Source: Priapulus caudatus (taxonomy: Eukaryota; Priapulida; Priapulimorpha; Priapulimorphida; Priapulidae). Taken from it: a stretch of DNA of 57,436 nucleotides. Shown in pieces: positions 1-11,235 of this stretch. Each line of letters begins with the position of its first letter. Position 1 is the stretch's first letter. The stretch spans positions 100,104-157,539 of the forward strand of contig NW_014577703.1 in NCBI RefSeq assembly GCF_000485595.1, written 5' to 3'. The notes beneath the pieces were generated by a model, which had not been told where the DNA came from, searched no databases, and worked only from the letters and a program-made list of their open reading frames with translations. Position numbers and translations under genes: made by a program.

Positions 1-1480
1 ATCGTGTTTTCTGCAGAACACTACATCTTGCAGCTGCCATTCCACACACAGCTTAGGTCAGCTGTAAAACACTGGCGTCTGCACATTGTCCGCTTCGCGA
101 ATGTTTAAGTTGAATCCAAGTTATTTAAACTTTCTACTTTCAGCCGGAGGAACTCAGCTGCAATCTGCAGCCTATTCAACTCACACGCATACATCACACG
201 AACGCACGGCACGCACGCACAACACAGACATCACACACACTACTTTAATAAAAGAGATGATTATCTCTTCTTCTTTCGTCTCATCTTATTTAATAGGAAA
301 CTCAAGTTGAAAGATGGCATCGAAAATTCTGTACCGGTGTGTTATTGACACACATATAATAAGTAAATAACTTAAGCGGCCAAAACTTCTGAAATATAAT
401 CTTGCTTTCATAGGAAATCGCAGAGACACTTTATTCCAATTGATCGTGTTTCCAAAGCTTTTGGAATCAGCAACTGCATGGCATTACTAACCAACGGAGA
501 TACTTGCAATTAAGTCTCTACATTCTATATCGATGATTACACACGACAGTGTTTTAGAATTCGATCACCAAGGTAACTTGTCAATTGGCTACTCGCTAAA
601 ATATAACCACTGTTTATTCCTCTTCTCATCATCTTCTTCTAAAGCGTGTCATCAACTGTAGTATTTCCTGCAAGCTGTCGTTCTTATTTCACGCGGTATT
701 TTTAAACGCCAAGTTTAGACATAGCTCTTCTGCATAGTGTTCACATTATGTTTAGTCCATCATCAGCGTCGACTCGCAGGTTTCCTTGTCCCGGCGTTAT
801 AAAAGCGTCGTTGTGCGTGTCGGCGCATGGCCCTTTTGGCGGGCTGTGAGCCGTACTTTATGACGTTCGCGTAGCGCTCCGCGCCATCTTTTCCAACCGA
901 TGTGACGCATAACCTTGGAAGTGGTGTCTCTGATCTGCGCGATAGCCAATTTCTTATACATTTGATACTTTATTGATATAACCGTTAGATAATAATTATA
1001 CATTAACATGACAGGAGCGACACTAAATATTTAGTGTGCATTGTATTGATTGTTTTACTAGTTTTACCCTGCACGTCGCGCCAGGAGCTACATCCCCGGT
1101 GTTGAGTAATACATTTGGAGACGTATGAAAAAGATGCCCGAGTATTTATGTAAAGATTGGTTAACATTCGAGCGCAGCGGTGAATGTCACACTCACATGG
1201 GGCGACTACGCTTAAAATCTGTATGATAGATCATGATGACTTGCGACGCAGAAAACGCGTGTTAAGTGTCTTTCAGCGTTCACGCCTTATGTGACATGTT
1301 ACACGAGCGTATTAATGACAATATATACTTTGTCATGTATCGGCTCGCATGATAGTTACTCGACTATCGAGCTAATAATACCGGGTCTAATAACTAAGAG
1401 GGCGATAAGAACTGATGGAACTTATCTGTGATGCGAGGCGCCGTGGGAGGGGAAGTTTACGAGCAGTTGTTCATATTATA
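1..1480. other. intergenic, no gene recognised
   Basis: No exon with protein similarity or paired splice signals was recognised on either strand. There is only a short stretch of degenerate CAC/ACG-type repeats around 180-240. Short open frames here have no family features and are taken as chance. Confidence 0.5.
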
Positions 1481-1823
1481 GCTGAGAGGGTCGATTTCCG
1501 CCAAAGGGTAGCGGCCGGAACTGTAACCTGGCTACGGTACGTATATCACCGGAAAACGGGTTAAACCTGTATCAATCGGTAGATAATGTGCGACGTACTC
1601 CGCCCTACTCCACTACATAAGAGTCGTAAGGCGAGTCGCTCTAATCGGCCTACTCCCCCGCTAACGCCTATAAACCTAAGCTAACCGCTATGACCATGAT
1701 CAGATCAGTATACCAAGGGTAGCGTCTCGCGGTATATCTATCGGACCGGTGAACCAAGGGTACGTATGTTTTTTGTGTTTCCCCGCGGCAGAATGGTACC
1801 CCGTGGGGGACATGGTCCCTAAT
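1481..1823 (-). mobile_element. divergent relic of TIR family B (telomere-repeat core)
   Basis: The left end (GCTGAGAGGGTC...) and right end (...GTGGGGGACATGGTCCCT) resemble the terminal inverted repeats of the better copies at 17753, 27916 and 34937. The centre (about 1660-1690) has degenerate CCTAA-type repeats next to a decayed version of the family's internal GTAGGCGTAGGC segment in reverse order. No target duplication is visible. Much diverged, so the call rests on order of blocks rather than identity. Confidence 0.5.
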
Positions 1824-1974
1824 GAGACCCTATCATTACAGGTATTCCTTCAGGGTTATGCCCTATGATTATCTGAATGCAGTCGAAACCGCTTGTCAGA
1901 AAGATCATAAGTGTATGAATAAAGTTACGAAATTTTGAAATGTTATGATATCATATAGATCTTTTGGGCAACGC

Positions 1975-2365
1975 GCCGCATTCCCCCAAACCTGGCAACG
2001 CCCCCCCCCAGCCTGACAAGGGCCTCCCCCAGCCTGCATACAACGGCCCCCCTGCCGCCCAACGCTGACAAACGGCCCGGCGCCAAGGTTCATGGCACCA
2101 CCCGGCGGCGGGAGACAGGAGACCCGACACCGCCCCAACCTGACCACCGCTCCGCCACAAGCCCTGACAAATGCGGCGCCCGACCTGACAAACGCCACCC
2201 CCCTCAACCTGACAATGCCTCCCAGCCCTGACAAAATGTCCCCCCGACTACTGACAACGCCGCGCAGCCCTCGCCCCCAGAACGCTAGACAATGGTCTTA
2301 TTGGCCCCACCGAACCTGACCAGACGCCCGCCTCCCAACCTGAACAGCGGCCCCCCACCTAACAG
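1975..2365. repeat. GC-rich degenerate minisatellite (CCTGACAA units)
   Basis: Irregular units of about 20-25 bp, each containing a form of CCTGACAA followed by C-rich sequence, run from about 1975 into the GT tract. Open frames on both strands here are by-products of the repeat. Confidence 0.75.
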
Positions 2366-2367
2366 AC

Positions 2368-2368
<1 letters not shown>

Positions 2369-2453
<85 letters not shown>
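2369..2453. repeat. (GT)n microsatellite
   Basis: About 42 uninterrupted GT dinucleotides, followed by a short GTGC/TGCG-rich tail. Confidence 0.97.
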
Positions 2454-2457
<4 letters not shown>

Positions 2458-4553
2458 AATGCGTGCGTGCGTGTGTGTGTTTGATTGGATTTGATGAGTA
2501 TAGTTATATGTTGTAAATTGTAATTCCTGTTACAGTGGTACCTGTCCATAACCCTAGCTGAGTGTATCTATAAGTGAATGAGTTGATAAGGCTGCAGATG
2601 AACTGAGTTTCCGGCTGGAAGTAGAAATTTAAATAACTGACAACTAAACATTCGCAACCGACAATGTGCAGACGCTAGTTTTACACTGACCTGTGTGTGA
2701 ATGCAGCTGCAAATGTAGTGTTTGCAGAAAACACGATCGAATAGAATAGTAAATGGCCATTAGGCTAACAAGATCGTTGTTAGCTGTGAAATGTTGCTAA
2801 TTAATTATGTAATTATGTAATTAATTAATTACTAATGTATTAATCAATCTTACAATTGCGAATAGTTTGCATAGTTTCTGCTCATTTTGACTACATGCGA
2901 CCGAATTGGGTGGAAAAAAAAACTTGCATGCACTCAGGCTCAGCGACTGTTTCACGTCGTGGGAGAGATGCGAGGGAACAGTGCTCTGCCCCCAGCATAA
3001 CCGCACGCATAGACGTCATGCAGCCATCCTCGCGCGACAGCGCGGAAAACGCGGCGTAGCGGCCGCCAATACAAATAACCTGCACTATCCTGAACACTTT
3101 CTCGAGGCCCTTTAGGGTATAGGGAAAACGGCTGGGAAATCGTCCAGCAAGAGTTCTGTTCGTAGCACGACGGTTTTGACTACCCACGTAGCGCGAGATT
3201 TGCTGCAAATGAGCCAGAAAGTAGTTTGGCCTAATGGCCGCGCGTCCTATAGCCGTCAAAAACGGAGTTTAAACGTTTTCCGTCGAGACACGTTCACGGC
3301 AACTGCCAACTGTGACCTGTCACAACACAATTTCATCTCTGTTATTGTTTACGCCTGAATGTGTGATTGATCAGCGAGGGGGTGCATGTAAAAGGGAGAC
3401 ATTTTCTTTGGGGTTCCGAAAAACACAATTCCACTTGACAATTTCATGGGCCATTTGAATTGGAAGCTCTGCATAATGGACCCCCAACAAGCCCTTTGAC
3501 TGACTAGTCAAGAAATTCAAAGGTCTGTATATTGCTCTTATTTAGCCGTCGATTGTTCTTTTTAGAACAAAGTCTTCATTGTTATCTTCTAAAACTACAG
3601 ACTATCCGCTGACTGCTGTGGAGACGTGCGCCGGGCCTCGAGTTTGGCGCACGTCTCCACTCTCCACTACGGACAGCGCTTCATACTTGAACATCCCCGC
3701 TGTCGCGTGCGCATATCCCGCGGAACTGCGCGTCTCATCCGCGTGCAGCGCTCGGGATCAACAGCAAAGCTGTGCCACGCAATCCTGTATCATGTCTCTC
3801 TGGATGTAAAATCTAATGAATCTGTTAAGCTTAGCACAGATGAATGAGTTAATCGGCCTTGAATTAATTAAGTTAATTAGCCAATCGTGCGCAGTAGTAC
3901 TTTAGGCAGACCGATATTAACCGCATTGTTCTAGATCACGCTTTAAGGTGCTTTAATTGCTTCAGGATAAACCAGTATTGAGATTTCTACTGCGTAACAA
4001 TATTTCAGAGTAGTATCAATGCATATTGTTAGCGTTGTGGTGCTTGTTTTTGGAACTATATTCAGTTGACACAATGAAGATATAGTTACAGAAATGCACA
4101 CTGTAAGGCATTTACATTTTTTGTGAAATGTTATTCGTTTAAAAAAATTTACAGTGGTTTATTTAGTGACAAGTAATAAGTATTTTATGTTCGCTGATGT
4201 AACGGATTATAGAATTCTTTATACCCCACCTTTTTAAAATAACTTCTATTGCTTAATTGTTGGAACCATAAAGGTAAATATATATTAGTCCCACGACAAT
4301 GCATAGAGGTATTTGATATGACGTCAAAATAATAAGACGCACAAATAATTAGTAACCCACTGTGCAGACTTTGAAAGCAGTAGCAGGGATTAAAGGCAAT
4401 CAAAAGCGATGAACGCTGGTGTCTTTGTCTGCCTACGTGCGCAGCGCTTTACGAACAATCACACACCTCACAGGTCGACGCATCATATTCACAATGATGT
4501 CGGAGGATGTACGCATCGCATGAACGGCGAAGCACACCCTTGCTTTCGCTATC
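2454..4553. other. intergenic, no gene recognised
   Basis: No supported exon. A 122-codon minus-strand open frame at 2891-3259 has no recognisable domain. The one structural feature is the perfect hairpin at 3618-3660. Short AT-rich tandem patches (TTAATTAATTA) occur near 2800-2835. Confidence 0.5.
3618..3660. repeat. perfect 15-bp-arm hairpin
   Basis: GTGGAGACGTGCGCC at 3618-3632 is the exact reverse complement of GGCGCACGTCTCCAC at 3646-3660, with a 13-nt GC-rich loop. The right arm is followed by a partial repeat of TCTCCAC. Confidence 0.85.
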
Positions 4554-4803
4554 GGCCGGGGAGCGAAAAATTTTTTCCCACTTAAGTTCCGGACCCACCA
4601 TAGATAGTGTTTTGCAATATATAGTTCATATATATATATGGTTGGATTATAGTTAGTATTAGGGTTCGGGTACGGGTTAGGGTTAGGGTTAGGGTTAGGG
4701 GGTATTCACTTTACATTGTTGCTACGAGGATGTCGAGTGAATGGAGTGCACTGATTGGCTGTGGTCCGGAACTTAAGTGGGGGAAAAAATTTCGTGGCCG
4801 GGG
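4554..4803. mobile_element. short TIR/foldback element family A, TTAGGG core
   Basis: A segment containing CCCACTTAAGTTCCGGACC near 4577-4596 is matched in inverted orientation by GGTCCGGAACTTAAGTGGG at 4763-4781; similarity extends outward into GGCCGGGG on both sides. Between the arms lies a TTAGGG array (about 4656-4701, with variants GTTCGGG and GTACGGG). No open frame spans it. The target duplication could not be settled. It ends about 120 bp before the RNF19 acceptor. Confidence 0.75.
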
Positions 4804-4924
4804 ATGTGCGCACGTACGTGCGATACAATGGCTGCGTGGTTGTGCGCACCGGAGGCAGATGTGCTTGCGGCGAATTGTCGCCTGGTCATTCTCACGGTCG
4901 TCTCTCCCCCCGTTGTCGTTGCAG

Positions 4925-5462
4925 GATGTCGCGAGGCGCCGAGCGGCGCTCCTAGAGGGCGCTGACGACGCGATGGGCGGCAGGGATGGTCTCGCCTCGA
5001 GCCGCACGCCGGTGATATCGACGCCGTCACAGCAACGCAAGCGCCACCTGCCGCGACTCTCGCTGCGTCGGCTCTTCCACGGCCACCGCGGCAAGAAGGG
5101 TCCCTCGCGTCACCATGGCGACGGCGGCGGCGGGGCGGACACGCTGGACTCTCGATCGGACACGGCGATGCTGCCGCCGCCGGCGCGCGCCGTTGCCGCG
5201 ACGACGCCCGCCTCGCACGCCGTCGCCACGACGACGACGAAGCAGGCGAGCCTTGCCGAACCGGAGGACCTCGATAGCGTGGGCGGCGAGGAGGAGGAGG
5301 AGGTGGAGGAGGAGGAAGAGGAGAGGGAGAGGGCGGAAGACGATGGGAGCCTGCTGGAGTGCCCGCTGTGTTTCGTGGAGCAGCCGAGGCCGCATTTCCC
5401 GGACATCGGGACGTGTGAGCATCGGTCGTGTCGCTCCTGCCTCCAGCAGTACCTGCACATAG
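4925..5462 (+). CDS. RNF19: RNF19 exon: N-terminal tail and start of RING1
   Basis: The acceptor is the pyrimidine-rich ...TTGTCGTTGCAG ending at 4924; the donor is ATAG|GTAGGT after 5462, phase 1. From ATG 4973 the product is a basic tail ([12 protein letters not shown]), a low-complexity Ala/Thr region, a Glu-rich run, then [20 protein letters not shown] and HRSCRSC with the first zinc ligands of RING1. The open frame extends upstream into the family A element, but no splice or start signal supports using that part. Confidence 0.85.
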
Positions 5463-6698
5463 GTAGGTGTTACTTCTTCTACTTCTTCTTCTTCTTCTTC
5501 TTCATCTTCTTCTTCTTTTTATTCTTCCTCTTCTTCTTGAGTCACGATGCTACACTCGTCCTAACCACTGCAGCACTCAGGGCCGGGTGATGAAAGCCTC
5601 AAGGTCTCCAGACGTTGACACAATATTACAAATATTGTCATACTTTCAGTATTAATATTTAGCAGGTGAACCAACTTGTTTTCGATTTCTCCCATGCAGA
5701 AAATATAGCGTAATAAACTTAGTAAAAACCAGCTGCACCTATTTATCAATCAATATACAATTATTGATAACAGCAGCATTGCAACACCTAGCGGCTTTAC
5801 CAGGTAAAAATTGTTATTAGTCTTTCGCTTAAGTGAAAAGTGCAATCATTCAAACTCCTAAGTCACCAGCTGCAGCAATGGATTTATCGTCATTAGACGA
5901 AACTCCTTGTGCCATTTACCTACCACAGTACCCACTTTGGTGTCACGAGTACTTGCACACACCGGTCGATTCTCACCTACATCTCGACCTACATCTAACC
6001 TTGTCTGACTCCCTACCTACATCTATCCTTGTCTGACTCTCTACCTACATCTAACCTTGTCTGACTCTCTACCTACATCTAACCTTGTCTGACTCTCTAC
6101 CTACATCTATCCTTGTCTGACTCTCTACCTGCATCTAACCTGGTCTGACTCTATACCTACATCTAACCTTACCTGACTCCGGTAGAGCGTCAGACAAGGT
6201 TAGATGTAGGTAGAGAGTCAGGCAAGGTTAGATGTAGGTAGAGAGTCAGACAAGGTTAGATGTAGGTAGAGAGTCAGAAAGGTTAGATGTAAGGTAGGGA
6301 GTCAGACACATCTAACCTTGTCTGACTCTCTACCTACATCTAACCTTGCTGACTCTCTACCTACATCNGGACGACGAGAGGGAGGAGAAGGACGAGATGA
6401 AAGGAGAAACATGAAAAGATTGGGGCAGTGAGGAGAGAGAAGAGATTGCGGGGAGTCATGAGAGAGAGATGTGAGAGAGAGGAGAGAGGAGAGAGAGGAG
6501 AGAGGGAAGAGAGAGAGAGACGCATGAGAGATGGATGAGAGCATAGAGAGAGAGATGAGAGAAGGGAGAGAGATGATAGAGAATTAGATGGAGAGAGAGA
6601 GAGAGATACACGAAATAGAGACTAGATTGGAGGACCGAGGAAGAGAAGCAGATGAGAGAGAGGAAAGAGGAGAGAAAGAGAGAGAGAGAGAGGATTGA

Positions 6699-6735
<37 letters not shown>

Positions 6736-9700
6736 CGAGACGAGGAGAGATGAGAAGAGAGAGAGGACGAGACAGGAGAGACAGGGAGACGAGAGCGAGG
6801 ACGAGAGCAGAGAGACGGAGAGAGACGGAGAGAGAAGACGAGAGAGAGAGAGAGAGAGAGGGGAGAGAGAGAGAGAGAGAGAGAGAGCGAGAAGAGAGCC
6901 GTCTCTGAGCACTGAGCGTTTGAGCGTCGAGAGAGGAGAGAGAGAGTGTGTTGTGAGAGAGAGAGCAGGGCCGTTAACCACACTATACTCCTGGCAGCCG
7001 TGAAGGCGAGATCAAGCATGCCCACGGCTGCATGTCCCTCATCACCAAGATGGACAGACGGTCGTGCATCACATGACCTGCTCTGGTCTGCAGCCAACCG
7101 AGTTCTGTTGCTCGTGCCCATGAATGAGATCTCGACCTTCATTACCTCAGGTTCGTGCACCAAGGTCAATGTTCTCCCGGTTGGGAATTAGATGTAAGGT
7201 AGGGAGTCGCGAAGACTTGATGTAGGGAGAGAGTCAGAACAAGGTTAGATGTAAGGTAATGAGAGTCAGGCAAGGCATAGATGTAGGCACGGTCAGAGAG
7301 TCCATGTCAAGGTTTAGATGGCGGTAGAGAGCAGGCAAGTGTCTAGTGTAGGGTAGAAGAGGTCAGACTAGGTAGACATGTAGCCGGTAGATTAGGTCAG
7401 ACAAGGTTAGAATTAGGGTAGGAGGTCAGGCCAAGGATAGATGTAGGGTAGGGATCGCAGTCAGGCAAGGATAGATGTAAGGTAGAGAGTCAGCAAGATA
7501 GATGTAGGTATGAGTGTCAGCAAGGATAGATCGTAGGTCTAGAGAGTTAGGCACAGGATAGACTGCGAGGTAGGATCGGTAGGCAACGGACTAGCATGTA
7601 GGTGAGCCGTCAGACAAGGTTAGATGTAGGTAGAGAGTCGACGCAAGGTTAGATGTTACGGTAGAGAGTTCAAGCAAGGTAGATGTAAGGATAGAGCGTC
7701 AGAACAAGAGATAGATGTAGGTAGAGAAGCCTGCCAGACAAGGTTGGATGCTACAGGTAGAGAGTTCAGAGCAAGGTCAGATGTACGGTAGAGCAGTCCA
7801 GACAAGGTTAGCATTAGGCTATGAGAGTCAGCAGAGGTTAGATGTAGGTAGAGAAGTCAGTCAAGCGTTACGATGTAGGTAGAGAGTCAGGCCAGGTTTA
7901 GATGTAGGTTAAGTGAGAGCTTCAGCGCCGAAGTTAGACTGGTAGGCCTTAGAGGAGTCAGGCAAGGTTAGATGTAGTAGAGGAGTCAGTCAAGGTTAGA
8001 GGTTAGGTAGAGAGTCAGGCAAGGTTAGCTGTATGGTAGAGACGTCAGTCAAGGTTAGATGATAGGTGGGAGTCAGAGCAGGTGTAGCATGTAGATAGAG
8101 AGTCAGACAAGGATAAGATGTAAGGTAGAGTCAGGCAAGCGTCTAGATGTAGCGTGAGAGTCAGGGCACAAGCTTATAGATGTAGGTAGCGAGATTCAGC
8201 AAGGTTAGATGTATGGTAGAGTCAGACCAGTTAGATGTAGTAGAGAGTCAGAACAACGGTTTAGATGTAAGGGGTAGAGGAAGTCACGTCGAGGATAGAT
8301 ATAGGTGAGAATCGACCGGTGTGTGCTGCAGCTGGTGACATCACAGCGGGTACCATGGTAGGTGATGGGTAAAGGCGGTGGTAGTTTCTTTTGATCCCAA
8401 AGTGTGCGGGTAACATCCGCTTTCAGGTATCTATCCATCGAGGGAAGTATTCTCTGAGTGCGTTGTTGAAACAGGTTCCAGGGCTCAGTAAAGCTGCCCA
8501 AACGTAGGCTCAGACATTTCATCTAATCAGCATTTATAGAAGAGCCACCAACCATTCGATTTCGGCAGAATTTGTACGATTTCAGCCTATAATTCCACCC
8601 ATTACGATTCACTCACGTTCTCACATACATGCCGGTATCTTTGTGTTTGTTGTTACACTACGATGAGTATGCACATGATTGTATTTTATTTGCTAATCGA
8701 TTATTATATTGCTTAAATTATGTAGTATTGTGCTTAAAAATGACTCGTTACCAAAGATTCGAAGTTAGAAGTTATAGGGTGTAGTAAGCTATAGGGTGTA
8801 GCGCGTGTGATTGCGATGCACGCGGAGTGATCGGCACGTGTTTTACCTTCGCAGTCCGTCGGGATGCACGTTCTGGGCGGTAAAGGAAAGCCGTTGGCAG
8901 CAGGGAAAGAGAAGAATCTATCTGCGAGCTGGACCGATCGTCGGCGCTCCCCGTCGGCATCGCCGCTTATCGGCGAGGCGTACTCCGTGCCCGCCCATCA
9001 TCATCGGCGTGCCGTGTCTGGTTCGCGACAAAAGGTGTCTGCTGCCAACATCGTGATGTACTATATGAAGCAGAGGATAGAACGGCTGAGGTATCTTATA
9101 GAAGCTGGGTATGGACGGTGATGTATTATAGAGCTAGACGGCAGACGAGGTAACGTGTGGATGGAAGGTGTATGTCTATAATAAGTGGGGATGTAAAGGT
9201 GTGTCACTATAAAAGCTAGGCGATGGAAAGGTTGATGCTTACTATAGAAGCTAGGGAAGATGAGTCAAGTGGGATGGAAGGTGATGTACTATTAGAAGCT
9301 AGGGGAAGAGAGGCAAGTGAGATGGACGGTGATGCGACTATAGAAGCTGGAAGGTGATGTACTATAGAAGCCTAGCGGATGAACGGTGCATGTACTATGA
9401 TAGAAGCTAGGGCAGGAAGGTGAATTACTATAGAAGGCCTGGGGATGGAAGGTGATCGATACTATCAAGAAGCTAGGACTGGAACGGTGATTACTATAGA
9501 AGCGGGATGGAAGGTGATGTACTTATAGCAAGCTAGGGATGGAGTGTGATGTTTTTTTTTTTTTTGTCTACTATAGAAAGCTAGGGATGGACACGGCGTT
9601 GATGTACTATAGAAGCTAGGGAAGAGAGGCAAGTGCAGATGGAAGGTAACTGTACCTATAGAAGCCTGGCGGAAACGAGACGGCAAAGTGAGGATCGACC

Positions 9701-11170
9701 GGTGACGGCTACTATAGAAGCTGCGGTCAACTTGATGTATATGAAGCATAGGGATGGAAGGTGATGTTACTATTAGAAGCTAGGGATGGAGAGGTGATGT
9801 ACTATAGAGCCGTGGGGATGGAAGGTTGGATGTACTATTAGCAAGCTAGGCGATGTGACTCGTGATGTACTATAGAAGCTAGGGATGGAAGGTGATGTAC
9901 TATAGAAGCTAGGGAAGAGGGGCAAGTGAGGATGGAAGGTGATGTACTATAGAAGCTAGGGAAGAGGGGCAAGTGAGGATGGAAGGTGATGTACTATAGA
10001 AGCTAGGGAAGAGGGCAAGTGAGGATGGAAGGTGATGTGTACTATATGAAGCTAGTGGAAGAGGCAAGTGAGGATGGAAGGATGAGATGTTAACTATAGA
10101 AGCTAAGGGCAAGACGGGGCAAGTTGAGGATGGAAGGCTGATGTATATTAGACAGCTACGGCGAAGAGGCGCAAGATAGAGGACGGAAGGTGAATGTACT
10201 ATAGAAGCTGGACGCGAATGCGCGGTGGTGTACTCTAATACGAACGGTAGGGATGGAAGGTGATGTACTATAGAAGCTAGGGATGGAAGGTGATGTACTA
10301 TAGAAGCTAGGGATGGAAGGTGATGTACTATAGAAGCTAGGGATGGAAGGTGATGTACTATAGAAGCTAGGGAAGAGGGGCAAGTGAGGATGGAAGGAAA
10401 AGAGAAGGACGGTGAGCACGAAAACAAGATAGGGGAGAAGTGGTTGTAATGTAAGCTAAGTAGAGAAATCTTGTGTATACTTTCTCCTGAGCAAGCAAGA
10501 AGGTAAGCCGAATAAAGTAAGTTATGGTAAGGTAGGATAACGAGAAAGCTGTGCACGATTGGAAAGCGTCCACCTAAACATTCGACAAAAAAACTTCAGT
10601 TCGCTGCATTGCTACAAACGCAGGCAGTAATCGAGTGCATTTGACTCGCAGATTTATGCCAAGTTCCAGCACGTGTCTAAGCATCGCAGGAACATTTACA
10701 TAACGAGCGGCGTGACAGCTTCAGTGCTCATCTCACCGATGCTAGCAGGCCTTGCTGTCGGTGAGTATACTGTATACGCCATATTTTTCGCGTACAGATA
10801 TTTTCGCGAATTCAGACTTGACGCACAATTTCGCGAGTGGTTAATTTCGCGGTCGGTCAATTATTAATTATTCGGTGTTAGTCGGTATGAGTTATTCGCG
10901 TGTTGTTATTTTCGCGGTCGGGGACGCGTTCGCGAAATTCGCGAAAATTAAAACACACTTGCATCGCGGGTATACAGCTCAGTATGGTATAGCGTGGCGG
11001 TCCTTATGAGTGAAAAATTGGTGACGTAATTGATTGTGCGTGCGTTCATTTATGATATGTGTTGTGTAGTGATGTAAATATTGCAGTGTCACGGGTAAAC
11101 AGTAACATGTAACGATATGTGCATTGCTACCATCATTATAGTACATACGTGCATATGTTAATATAGTACA

Positions 11171-11235
<65 letters not shown>

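Noticed and set aside
2891-3259. 122-codon minus-strand open frame
   Set aside because: No family motif, no splice or start support, and no repeat partner in the window.
4656-4701. Chromosome end (telomere)
   Set aside because: The TTAGGG run is short, interstitial, bracketed by inverted arms and followed by genes.
4730-4972. Upstream extension of the RNF19 first-exon frame to ATG 4730
   Set aside because: It lies in the family A transposon and before a good acceptor at 4924. ATG 4973 has a better context.
6302-7169. Ser/Leu-rich and Arg/Glu-rich open frames across the GA tract
   Set aside because: Direct translation of (GA)n; frames exist on both strands simultaneously.
10768-10867. Conserved small peptide shared by the two family E copies (AIFFAYR ... 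SRSVNY)
   Set aside because: In RNF19 it is in frame with the exon, but in KIF16B it is not. The similarity is explained by the shared transposon.
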